In this document: one piece after another, positions 34,928-49,823 of the stretch | Layout of the letters: each line of letters starts with the position of its first letter | Numbering within the stretch: the stretch's first letter is position 1 | Assembly: GCF_014201875.1 (NCBI RefSeq) | Contig: NZ_JACHFL010000004.1 | Coordinates: forward strand, 350,222-414,221 | Direction: 5' to 3' | Length of the DNA stretch: 64,000 nt | DNA from: Deinococcus humi | GTDB lineage: Bacteria > Deinococcota > Deinococci > Deinococcales > Deinococcaceae | Made by a program: the position numbers and the translations under genes | Notes under the pieces: generated by a model | Seen by the model: the letters and a program-made list of their open reading frames with translations, nothing else | What the model was told of the DNA's origin: nothing | The model's database searches: none

Positions 34928-36226
34928 ATGAGTGACCCGAAGAACAAACGAGATGATCAGAGTCTGCGTGAGACTGCCGTGCGGCAGCTTGAGGAGGGAC
35001 TCCACGCGGTTCCACCCCCGTCAGAGACCCGGGAAGCCCTGCAACACGAGCTGTCGGTCCACCAGATCGAGCTGGAGCTTCAGAACGAGGAACTGCGGCA
35101 CACGGTACTGGAGTTGCGGCAGCTGCATGAAAAGTACCTTGGGCTCTACGACTTTGCGCCGGTAGGGTACTTTACCCTGGACCAGAGCGGCACCATCCGC
35201 CAGGCGAACTTGCGGGCGGGCCGTCTGCTGGGGGTGGAGCGGTCCCGGCTGCTGGGGCGCCGCCTGTTGCAGTTCACGGCCCCCGAATCAAATACCACGC
35301 TGGCAGCGCTGCTGCCCCGCCTGCTCGTCAGTGAGGACGGGCTGGTAACGGAACTGCGGCTGCAACGGGCAGACGGCAGTGTGTTCCCTGTGCGGCTGGA
35401 GGGTCAGGCGTACTCCTCCGGAGAGAGCCTGATCGCGGTGACGGACATCACGACCGAGAAAGCCGCGCAGGACGAGTTGCTGCGGCTGAACGAGAACCTG
35501 GAGCGGCGCGTCGTGGAACGCACCGCCAGAATCCGCGAACTCAGCGACGAACTCCGTACCGTCATGCTCGCCGTCGCGGAGGACCTGATGGACTCACTGC
35601 ACCGCGTGGCGTCTTTCGTGGAGGTGCTGCGCCACGACGTTTCCACCGTCCCGGTAACCCCTGCCCAGCGTTTTGCCCCCGTGTTTCGTTCGGTGGAGCG
35701 CATGGAGGAACTCGCCCGGGCGCTGCTGGAGTACAGCCGGGCCAGCTCCACGCGCGTCCGGCTGGTGTCTCTTGACCTGAACCGCGTTTTCTCGGAAGTC
35801 GAGAAGGACCTGCAGCCAAGCATGGAAGGGCGGAACGTGAAACTGACCCGCGATCCGCTGCCGACCGTGACCGCCGACATCGCCATGATGCAGCAGATGT
35901 TTCTCAATCTGCTGGAAAACGCCCTGAAATTCACTGCGGACCGCGAAGTTGCGCGAATCCATGTGGGCGCGGACGAGACCGAAACGGAATTCATCCTGCG
36001 CTTCGAAGACAATGGGGTCGGCTTCAACAACCGCCACAGGGACAAGCTGTTTCAAGTGTTCAAACGCCTGCATCCCGAATCCGCCTTTCCTGGTGTGGGG
36101 ATCGGCCTCGCCATCGTCCGGCGGGCCTGCACCCGCTTCGGCGGACGCGTCTGGGCCGAGGGCCGGGTCGGCGAGGGCGCGACGTTCTTCGTGGCCTGGC
36201 CCAAGCACCCAACCGTGCTGGAATAG
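34928..36226 (+). CDS. PAS-domain histidine-kinase-like protein lacking the phospho-acceptor histidine
   Basis: 432 residues from the ATG at 34928. An N-terminal coiled coil (HQIELELQNEELRH) leads to a PAS domain (about 72-180) with YDFAPVGYFTLD. A second helix pair follows at about 185-280. Here AVAEDLMDSLHRVASF aligns with the usual SVSHDLRxPLxxI box, so E218 replaces histidine. The ATPase domain is intact by motif: N-box LENALKF, DNGVGF and GVGIGLAIV. It could be a pseudokinase that signals by conformation or modifies a partner. It is divergent from the CheB-CheR-PAS gene and a paralogue of the kinase at 18937. Confidence 0.82.
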   Translation: MSDPKNKRDDQSLRETAVRQLEEGLHAVPPPSETREALQHELSVHQIELELQNEELRHTVLELRQLHEKYLGLYDFAPVGYFTLDQSGTIRQANLRAGRLLGVERSRLLGRRLLQFTAPESNTTLAALLPRLLVSEDGLVTELRLQRADGSVFPVRLEGQAYSSGESLIAVTDITTEKAAQDELLRLNENLERRVVERTARIRELSDELRTVMLAVAEDLMDSLHRVASFVEVLRHDVSTVPVTPAQRFAPVFRSVERMEELARALLEYSRASSTRVRLVSLDLNRVFSEVEKDLQPSMEGRNVKLTRDPLPTVTADIAMMQQMFLNLLENALKFTADREVARIHVGADETETEFILRFEDNGVGFNNRHRDKLFQVFKRLHPESAFPGVGIGLAIVRRACTRFGGRVWAEGRVGEGATFFVAWPKHPTVLE

Positions 36227-36252
36227 GTCGGAACGGGGAAGACTCCTCCTGG

Positions 36253-36372
36253 TTACCTGTCCCCGCCGCGCCCGCTGCCTGGCTTCCAGGTCTGCTCGCG
36301 GTAAACCTCGGCCAAGGCCGTCTGGCTCACCTCTTCGCAGTGCTTGGTGAAGTGACCGAGGAGCCTCTTCAC
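36253..36372 (-). CDS. 39-codon open frame overlapping the CheB remnant stop
   Basis: A GTG start forms a GTGA overlap with the stop of the CheB fragment. The 39-residue product begins VKRLLGHFTKHCEEVSQTAL and continues AEVYREQTWKPGSGRG, which looks more protein-like than a random frame. No family was recognised. It may be a real small gene, the tail of a decayed gene joined to the CheB fragment, or chance. Confidence 0.3.
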   Translation of the reverse strand: MKRLLGHFTKHCEEVSQTALAEVYREQTWKPGSGRGGDR

Positions 36373-36638
36373 TGTTCAGTGTCAACCAGCAGGTGCTGGT
36401 CCAGCAGCGCAACGTAGATACGGCCCGGCCGCAGGCGCTCGGCGTGCTGCGCATGTCGGGTGGGCAATGGTCCGCTGCCGCTGAGGAGATCAGACGGGTG
36501 ACTGGGGTAGTCCGGAGCGATATGGACCCCGACGAGGACAGGGGACTGGGAATCGCGCGGCAGGTTCGAGGCGATCTCCTGGAGGGGGTCAAGCGCGCCA
36601 GCCGACCCGCCGATCACGACGATGGGCGCAGGGGACAT
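36369..36638 (-). pseudogene. truncated CheB-type methylesterase remnant
   Basis: The 89-codon frame starts MSPAPIVVIGGSAGALDP. It aligns with the first 88 or so residues of the methylesterase at 30602: nucleophile motif, VGVHIAPDYPSHPSDLL, then LRPGRIYVALLDQHLLVD. It stops there, before the region holding the catalytic aspartate and the zinc-ribbon-like part. The ribosome site is still plausible (AGAGGATGA). It is best read as a decayed copy left next to the signalling cluster. Confidence 0.75.
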
Positions 36639-36692
36639 AGGGTCATCCTCTTGCACAGGCACGGTACGGCCGCCGTGTAATGTTGCCAATGT

Positions 36693-37346
36693 TCAGCCCA
36701 GCGGCAACTCGTCCAGATGGTTCAGCCAGTCCAGCGGATCGTTATAGACCTTTACCGCTCCGTCCAGCCGGTCGTCCCCGCCGCAGCGCAGGGCCACGGT
36801 ATCCACGCCGCTCTTGCCCGCGGCCTCGATGTCGTAGGGCGTGTCGCCCAGCATCAGGACCTCGTCTGCCTTCCGGCCCAGCTTCTTGAGCGCCGCCTTC
36901 ACAATGTCTGGGGCGGGCTTGGACTCTTCGACATCCGAGGCGGTGGTGCGTTGCGGAACCAGATCGGCCACGTCCGCGCGCATCAGCAACGCCTCTACCA
37001 CGGACTCATCGCCTGAGGTGCCGATAATCACGTCCACATCTCGCCGCCGCAATTCCTCCACCAGTTCGCGCGCCCCTGGTTGGGCGCGGATGGTGGGCAG
37101 TTCGCCGCGCTGGAAGTGGTCCTTCCAGGCGTTCGAGAGCCGTTCGTACTGTTCGCTGTCCGGCTGTACCCCGGTCAGGCGCGGCACCAGTTGATCGCTG
37201 CCCATGCCGATCAGGGTCCGCACCTCATCGAAGCCCAGATGGAAGCCCTCGTCGGCAAAGGCGTGGAGCCAGGCACGGGCGTGGGCGTCGTTGCTGTCCA
37301 CCAGCGTGCCGTCCAGATCGAGAATGACTGCGTGGTAGGGGGTCAT
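36693..37346 (-). CDS. HAD-superfamily hydrolase (phosphoglycolate phosphatase-like)
   Basis: 217 residues. The four HAD motifs are present: VILDLDGTLVDS with nucleophile D10 and acid/base D12, IIGTSGDE, the lysine in ESKPAPDIV, and MLGDTPYDIEAA. The helical cap lies between motifs I and II (subtype IA). It is a cytoplasmic phosphatase, probably acting on a small sugar phosphate or phosphoglycolate; the substrate cannot be told from sequence. It is followed by the flavin dehydrogenase on the same strand, the two being separated by about 80 bases. Confidence 0.85.
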   Translation of the reverse strand: MTPYHAVILDLDGTLVDSNDAHARAWLHAFADEGFHLGFDEVRTLIGMGSDQLVPRLTGVQPDSEQYERLSNAWKDHFQRGELPTIRAQPGARELVEELRRRDVDVIIGTSGDESVVEALLMRADVADLVPQRTTASDVEESKPAPDIVKAALKKLGRKADEVLMLGDTPYDIEAAGKSGVDTVALRCGGDDRLDGAVKVYNDPLDWLNHLDELPLG

Positions 37347-37425
37347 GGCTGCCAGCGTAGCGGGGGCGCGCGCAGGGGAGATGGGCGGCGCTTGGCCGGT
37401 GCTTTATGCGCCTGCGGGGTCCGCC

Positions 37426-39087
37426 CTAGTCCACTGCCCCCGCCGCGCAGCGCCCCGCCACCCGCCCGCTGAACAGGCAGCCGCCCAGGAAAGTTCCTTC
37501 CAGCGAGCGGTAGCCGTGCATGCCGCCGCCGCCAAAGCCCGCCACTTCCCCGGCGGCGTACAGCCCCGGCATGGGCTGACCGCTTTCCCCCAGAACCCGC
37601 GCCTGAAGGTCTGTCTCCAGGCCGCCCAGCGTCTTGCGGGTCAGAATGTTCAGCTTGACGGCGATCAGGGGGCCAGAAGCCGGGTCCAGCAGCGGCGCGG
37701 GTTTGACAATGCGGATCAGACGCTCGTTGATGAAGGCCCGCGCGCCGCGCACCACAGCCAGTTGTGGATCCTTGCCGAACACATTGACGACCTGCAGATC
37801 ACGGTCCAAAAGCTCACGCTGCACAGTTTCAAATTGCACCGCGCTGTTTCCGATCAAGGCATTCATGCCGCGCACCAGTTCGGGCAGGCTATCGCGCACC
37901 ACGAAATCCGCGCCCCGATCCATAAAGGCCTGTACCGAGGGAGAGACATTCCTGCCCAACCGTCCGGCCACCTTACGCAGATCGCGGTCTGTCAGATCAA
38001 GATTCTGTTCGGACCCGCTGAGGGTGAACTCTTTTTTGATGATCGCCCGGTTCAGCACGAACCAGGTGTAGGGGTAACCGTGCGCCGTGATGTGCTGGAG
38101 CGTGCCCAGGGTGTCGAAGCCGGGGTAATTCGGGTATGGCAGCCGCGTGCCGTCCGGCGCGAGCCACAGGCTGCTCGGCCCCGGCAGGATGCGGATACCG
38201 TGCATCGGCCAGATGGGATTCGGGTTGCGAATGCCTTCGGTGTAATGCCACATGCGGTCCCGGTTGATCAGGTGCGCGCCCGCCGCCTCGGCCATTACCT
38301 GGGCGGCACCGTCCACATGCTTCGGTACGCCGGAAACCATGAAGTCGGGCGCAGGTCCAAGACGCTGCGTGGGCCAGTTCTTGCGCACCAGCTCGTGATT
38401 GCCGCCGATGCCACCGGACGTGAGGATCACGGCCCCAGCATTCAAATCGAAATCGTCCACGACGACGCGGGAGCTGGCCTCGCCGCGCAGCACGTCAGAG
38501 GGCTCCAGGATATCGCCGTGGACGCCGTGCACCACGCCGCCACTGATGTTCAGGCCACGGACCCGGTGGCGAAATCTGAAGACAATCTGCCCCGTCGCCA
38601 CATGCTGGCGGACGCGGCGCTCGAACGGTTCGACCACGCCTGGACCAGTGCCCCAGGTGATGTGGAAGCGCGGCACGCTGTTCCCGGGACCACTCGCGCC
38701 CTGCCCGCCGCGCTCGGCCCAGCCCACGCCCGGAAAGAAGCGCACGCCCTGTGAGGCCAGCCAGCCGTACTTTTCCCCGGCAGCAAAATCCACGTAGGCC
38801 TCGGCCCACCGGCGCGGCCAGTGGTCTTCGAGGCGGTCAAACCCGGCAGTGTTCTGCCAGTCCCGCCAGGCCAGTTCATGGCTGTCACGAATGCCCAGGC
38901 GACGCTGCTCCGGAGTGTCGATCAGGAACAGGCCCCCAAAAGACCAGAAGGCCTGTCCGCCCAGATTCTGCTCGCCCTCCTGGTCCAGCAGCAGCACGCG
39001 TTTGCCGGCGTCGGCGGCCTCGGCAGCGGCCACCAGTCCGGCCAGGCCCGCGCCGATCACGATGATGTCGGTGTCATGGGTTGTCAT
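37426..39087 (-). CDS. FAD-binding dehydrogenase (fumarate reductase / 3-ketosteroid dehydrogenase-like)
   Basis: 553 residues, with GGAGGAGA before the start on its strand. The N-terminal dinucleotide-binding motif IGAGLAGLVAAAEA has G12, G14 and G17; the C-terminal FAD segment is GLYAAGEVAGFGGGGMHGYR. The middle cap domain and the VILTSGGIGGN strand are typical of the flavoprotein family with fumarate reductase and KstD. There is no signal peptide or haem motif, so it is a soluble enzyme of unknown substrate. The gene ends a minus-strand stretch that lies back-to-back with the purine operon. Confidence 0.83.
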   Translation of the reverse strand: MTTHDTDIIVIGAGLAGLVAAAEAADAGKRVLLLDQEGEQNLGGQAFWSFGGLFLIDTPEQRRLGIRDSHELAWRDWQNTAGFDRLEDHWPRRWAEAYVDFAAGEKYGWLASQGVRFFPGVGWAERGGQGASGPGNSVPRFHITWGTGPGVVEPFERRVRQHVATGQIVFRFRHRVRGLNISGGVVHGVHGDILEPSDVLRGEASSRVVVDDFDLNAGAVILTSGGIGGNHELVRKNWPTQRLGPAPDFMVSGVPKHVDGAAQVMAEAAGAHLINRDRMWHYTEGIRNPNPIWPMHGIRILPGPSSLWLAPDGTRLPYPNYPGFDTLGTLQHITAHGYPYTWFVLNRAIIKKEFTLSGSEQNLDLTDRDLRKVAGRLGRNVSPSVQAFMDRGADFVVRDSLPELVRGMNALIGNSAVQFETVQRELLDRDLQVVNVFGKDPQLAVVRGARAFINERLIRIVKPAPLLDPASGPLIAVKLNILTRKTLGGLETDLQARVLGESGQPMPGLYAAGEVAGFGGGGMHGYRSLEGTFLGGCLFSGRVAGRCAAGAVD

Positions 39088-39639
39088 GCGGTCTCCTCCA
39101 GGCCGTCTGCACGACGGCCCACATTGCGATTGATGGTGAGGCCATTGTGCCGCATGGGCGCTGGTATACGGCCTTTGGGAGCAACCGTGAACAGCCGTGC
39201 AGCGCAGGCCACTCTCATCGGCCTTGGCGCGTCGGGCGAAAGAGAGGGCAGAGCAGACCGTCGTGCCGGAGCATCAGTGGCCTCGGACCATCAACCCATC
39301 CTGATTGACAGCAAATGGCTGAAGCGTAAGCCGGTAGCGAGCAAAACAGAACTCATCGAAACCAACGAGGCCGCCCCCATTATGAACATCTCGGCAGCTG
39401 TCATGACGTTGTTCCTGTCCTCTTTCTGGACTTGGTACAAGCGCTTCCAGGGGACTAGTCAGAGAGGTTACTTAGGCGTAAAATTAATTCATACCAAAAC
39501 AGGTTGCTGTTCTGCATGGATAACCAGCGACCCGCCTCCTTTCGTGACCGGCGTGAACCATGCATCTGAAGTCCCTTTGTGGGAATCTGGATGCAGCGGA
39601 GCGTCGGAATTGTCGTTTTGAACGATGGCAGGAGGAAGC
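39088..39639. other. intergenic region upstream of purine catabolism operon
   Basis: About 550 bases between divergent genes. No gene was recognised. Part of it (39430-39520) is AT-richer than its surroundings and is a plausible promoter area for the xdh operon. GGAGG at 39631-39635 is the ribosome site of xdhA. Confidence 0.45.
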
Positions 39640-41061
<1,422 letters not shown>

Positions 41062-41124
41062 CCGCGGGTGGTCCGGCTCTCCCGTCGCAGCCCCCAACCG
41101 ATCCCCGTCACCGGAGGTGACCCC

Positions 41125-43482
<2,358 letters not shown>

Positions 43483-43560
43483 GCGGGCGGGCAGTTTGAC
43501 GGGAACCGTGGAGCGAATTCGCTGCCACCTGAATTTTCCCAGCTCCCCCCAGCTCCCCTC

Positions 43561-44418
43561 ATGAACTGGCTCCAGGCTGTTCAGCACCTGCATGACCACT
43601 CGGAACCCGGCGTGCTGGTTACCGTGGCTGCCGTCCGGGGACACGCGCCGCGTGAAGCGGGCGCCAAGATGGTGTTTAGCGTGGGTGCAAGCTGGGACAG
43701 CGTGGGCGGCGGTAATCTGGAGGCCACCGCCGCCGAGCGGGCGCGGGCCATGTTGGCCGTGTGCGCCCACGTGCCGGAACTGCTGACCCTGCGCCTGACC
43801 GATGCGGCCAGCAACGAACACGGGCGCCAGTGCTGCGGCGGCGAGGTCACGCTGCTGCTCGAACCCCTGCAGACCGTGCGTCCGCACGTCGCCATTTTCG
43901 GCGTGGGGCACGTGGGGCTGGAGCTGGCGCGCATCCTGTCGCGGCTGCCGCTAAGCCTACATCTAGTGGATTCGCGGGCGGCCCAGCTGACCCCTGAACG
44001 TCTGGCTCCGCTCCACGATGGCGCGGCGAGAGTTGAGATTCACCACTCGCCCATCCCCGAAATGACCCTGCATGACCTGCCCCCCGGCTCGCACGTCCTG
44101 ATCCTGACCCATGACCATGCCGAGGACGCCGCCCTATGTGACGCCGCCCTGAGGCGGCCCGATCTGGGCTTGATCGGACTCATCGGCTCGTCGGTCAAGT
44201 GGATTCGCTTTCAGGGGCAGCTTCGCCGCGAAGGGCACGGCGACGCCGACCTCGCCCGCATCACCACCCCGATCGGGTTGCCGGGCATCAGCGGCAAGAC
44301 GCCCGCGGTAATCGCCGTCAGCGTGGCCGCGCAACTCGTCCAGCGGCTCGAAGCCGATGGGGCCGCCGCCCTTCAAGCCCTTTCCTCCCAGCACAACACC
44401 GTTCAGAGGCAACCATGA
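43561..44418 (+). CDS. xdhC: xanthine dehydrogenase accessory protein (molybdenum cofactor insertion)
   Basis: 285 residues. The N-terminal XdhC/CoxI domain shows GHAPREAGAKMVF and the paired cysteines in HGRQCCGGEV. The C-terminal Rossmann domain has FGVGHVGLELARIL. It binds the sulfurated molybdenum cofactor and loads it into XdhB. No clear ribosome site precedes the ATG, only a CCAGCTCCCC run, so translation may be weak or start differently. Its stop overlaps the guanine deaminase start (ATGA). Confidence 0.9.
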   Translation: MNWLQAVQHLHDHSEPGVLVTVAAVRGHAPREAGAKMVFSVGASWDSVGGGNLEATAAERARAMLAVCAHVPELLTLRLTDAASNEHGRQCCGGEVTLLLEPLQTVRPHVAIFGVGHVGLELARILSRLPLSLHLVDSRAAQLTPERLAPLHDGAARVEIHHSPIPEMTLHDLPPGSHVLILTHDHAEDAALCDAALRRPDLGLIGLIGSSVKWIRFQGQLRREGHGDADLARITTPIGLPGISGKTPAVIAVSVAAQLVQRLEADGAAALQALSSQHNTVQRQP

Positions 44419-45767
44419 CCCCCATCCTGTACCGCGCCACCTTCATGCACACGCCCCGCAACGCCTTCCAGGACGCCGACGCCCTGCGGGTTCAGGAGGA
44501 CGGCGGACTGCTGGTGGACGGCGGCACCATCGTCGAGAGCGGTAATTTTTCAAGTCTGCGCGCCATGCATCCGGCGGCCCGCGTGACCGAGCTGCGCGGC
44601 GGCGTGCTGCTGCCCGGCTTCATCGACACGCACGTGCATTTTCCGCAGGTCCGGATCATCGGCGGCCTGGGCCGCCCGCTGCTCGACTGGCTGGAACACG
44701 TCACGCTCCCCGAGGAGGCGCGGCTTCAGGACAACGTGTATGCCCGCGCCGTGGCCAGGGATTTTCTGCATGGCCTGCGCTGCAACGGCACCACCACGGC
44801 GCTGGTCTTCGGCTCGCACTTCAAGGGGGCCATGGAGGTGTTCTTCGAGGAGGCCGCCGGCAGCGGGCTGCGGACAGTGGCCGGGCAGGTGGTCAGTGAC
44901 CGGATGCTGCGCCCCGAACTGCACACCACGCCGGAACGGGCCTACACCGAGGGCCGCGCCCTGATCGAGCGCTGGCATGGGGTGGGCCGCGCCCGCTACG
45001 CCGTGACGCCGCGCTTCAGCCTCTCGGCCAGTGAGGGCGTGCTGGACGCCTGCGCCGCGCTGATGAACGATTTCCCCGACGTACATTTCACCTCCCACAT
45101 CAACGAGAACGTCGCAGAAGTCCAGACGGTGCAGGGGCTGTTCCCCGGCAGCCTGGACTACCTGGACACCTACGAACGCGCCGGCCTGATGGGCCGCCGG
45201 GGCGTGCTGGCCCACAGCGTCCACACCACGGACCGTGAACTGGGCCAGATGGCCGCGCACCGGTGCAGCGCCGCGCATTGCCCGTGCAGCAACTCCGCGC
45301 TGGGAAGCGGTCTGTTTCCCCTGAAGCGTCATCTGAACGCCGGCGTGCATGTGGCCCTGGGCACCGATGTGGGTGGCGGGACCGGCTTCTCGATGCTCAA
45401 GGAGGGCCTGCAGGCGTACTTCATGCAGCAGCTTCAGGCAGACGCGGGCGTGCCGCTCAGCCCCACGCACTTGCTGTACCTGGCCACGCGCGCCGGGGCC
45501 GAGGCGCTCGACCTGCACGATCAGCTCGGAGACTTCAGCGTGGGCAAGGCCTTCGACGCTGTCTGGCTGTGTCCGCCCGAGGGCAGCACGCTGGACGCCA
45601 TCCTGAACCATGCCAGTAGCCCCTCCGAGACGCTGGCGGCCCTGTTCGCCAACGGCACCCAGGCCGACGTGGCGCAGGTGTGGGTGGGCGGAGACGAGGT
45701 GTACGCGCGCTCCGGCAACACCGCCTCCCATCAGCCCGGAAAGCAACCGCCTGTTCTGGCGTCTTAA
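44415..45767 (+). CDS. guaD: guanine deaminase
   Basis: 450 residues from the ATG overlapping the xdhC stop. An amidohydrolase with PGFIDTHVHFPQ (zinc ligands), HINEN, LAHSVH, CPCSNSALGSG and GTDVGGGTGFSML, all typical of guanine deaminase. It converts guanine to xanthine, which the adjacent xanthine dehydrogenase oxidises. Length is normal. It is translationally coupled to xdhC, so it belongs to the same operon. Confidence 0.92.
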   Translation: MTPILYRATFMHTPRNAFQDADALRVQEDGGLLVDGGTIVESGNFSSLRAMHPAARVTELRGGVLLPGFIDTHVHFPQVRIIGGLGRPLLDWLEHVTLPEEARLQDNVYARAVARDFLHGLRCNGTTTALVFGSHFKGAMEVFFEEAAGSGLRTVAGQVVSDRMLRPELHTTPERAYTEGRALIERWHGVGRARYAVTPRFSLSASEGVLDACAALMNDFPDVHFTSHINENVAEVQTVQGLFPGSLDYLDTYERAGLMGRRGVLAHSVHTTDRELGQMAAHRCSAAHCPCSNSALGSGLFPLKRHLNAGVHVALGTDVGGGTGFSMLKEGLQAYFMQQLQADAGVPLSPTHLLYLATRAGAEALDLHDQLGDFSVGKAFDAVWLCPPEGSTLDAILNHASSPSETLAALFANGTQADVAQVWVGGDEVYARSGNTASHQPGKQPPVLAS

Positions 45768-45887
45768 TGCTGGCCTCACCTGAATCGAATCCACAGTATT
45801 TTGATTCATCCATCCGTCGTTCGGCCCCCATGGATTGTTCGCGCACAAGCCCTTTTCCGGTTCCGCGAAAAGCGCAAAGGAGACCCT

Positions 45888-47300
<1,413 letters not shown>

Positions 47301-47319
47301 CGCTTCAGACGACAAAGGG

Positions 47320-47358
47320 AAGAGGTGGAGCCATACATGTGGCTCCACCTCTTTTTTT
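47320..47358 (+). terminator. rho-independent terminator of purine operon
   Basis: A 13-base-pair perfect stem (AGAGGTGGAGCCA / TGGCTCCACCTCT) with loop TACATG is followed at once by a run of seven T. It is among the strongest terminators in the window, placed 20 bases after the permease stop and before the convergent acyl-CoA synthetase gene. Confidence 0.95.
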
Positions 47359-47384
47359 GTCCTGGTGATCTGGCCGGCCCGGGC

Positions 47385-49067
<1,683 letters not shown>

Positions 49068-49358
49068 GGAATGGAGACCTCCTGGTCAGTGACTCGCCGT
49101 GATGACGCTGGAAAACGGAAATTGTCGATGTCCAGAGTGTAGCGTGCCAGACCAATCCCGCGTCACACCCGAGCTCAGCTCCCCGAAATTTCTTAATCAA
49201 TGGCTTTTCGCGTGTACCACGCCGTTTCGCTTTGCGTCGGATAAAACGTGTACAGGACGCATTTTTTCTGGATGAAAAGAGAATAAGGACGTGCTGGCGG
49301 GCGTCTTTACAGCCCTTCCCTCTTCCCAAGCGACATTCCATATGTCATGCTGCTCACC

Positions 49359-49721
49359 ATGACGAAAAAGACTGCTAAGCCCGCCGCCAAGAAGCCCGCT
49401 GCCAAAGCTGCGCCAGCCGCTGCTAAGGCCGCCCCCAGCGCCAGCAACAAGGTCGCCAAGACCCAGCTGGTGGAAATGGTCGCCGATAAGACCGGCCTGA
49501 CCAAGAAGCAGAGCGAGGAAGCCGTCAGCGCCATGCTGGACGCCGTGGTCAGCTCGATCAAGGGCGGCCAGAGCGTCGGCCTGCCCGGCCTGGGCACCCT
49601 GAGCGTCAAAGACACCGCCGCCCGCACCGGCGTGCGCCCCGGCACCAGCGAGAAGATCCAGATTCCCGCCGGCAAGAAGGTGGCCTTCAAGGTCGCCAGC
49701 ACCCTCAAGGGCAACCTCTAA
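49359..49721 (+). CDS. hup: HU-family DNA-binding protein with lysine/alanine-rich N-terminal tail
   Basis: 120 residues from the ATG at 49359; an ATG four codons upstream is possible. The first 30 residues are K/A/P repeats ([19 protein letters not shown]), as in Deinococcus HU. Residues about 33-120 are the HU fold: [32 protein letters not shown] and [15 protein letters not shown] on the DNA-binding arm. It compacts the nucleoid. No ribosome site is visible. TATGTC at 49341-49346 could be a -10 element giving an almost leaderless mRNA, which is common in Deinococcus. Confidence 0.92.
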   Translation: MTKKTAKPAAKKPAAKAAPAAAKAAPSASNKVAKTQLVEMVADKTGLTKKQSEEAVSAMLDAVVSSIKGGQSVGLPGLGTLSVKDTAARTGVRPGTSEKIQIPAGKKVAFKVASTLKGNL

Positions 49722-49741
49722 ACGGTTCAGACCTCAACGCG

Positions 49742-49781
49742 GAGCGGGCAGTCCATTGAAGGACTGCCCGCTCTCGTTTTT
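49742..49781 (+). terminator. rho-independent terminator after HU gene
   Basis: A 13-base-pair perfect stem (GAGCGGGCAGTCC / GGACTGCCCGCTC) with loop ATTGAA is followed by TCGTTTTTC. It is the best candidate for the end of the HU transcript and may also stop the convergent hydrolase transcript. Confidence 0.92.
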
Positions 49782-49823
49782 CTGACTGGACGCCAGTTCC
49801 CGCCCTTTACGGCTGCAGAAGCC

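Noticed and set aside
36369..36689. Intact small CheB gene
   Set aside because: It ends before the catalytic aspartate region and matches only the first quarter of the full paralogue, so it was called a pseudogene.
39088..39621. Plus-strand open frame running into the xdhA upstream region
   Set aside because: It begins inside the flavin dehydrogenase gene on the other strand, has no ribosome site and shows no protein family features.
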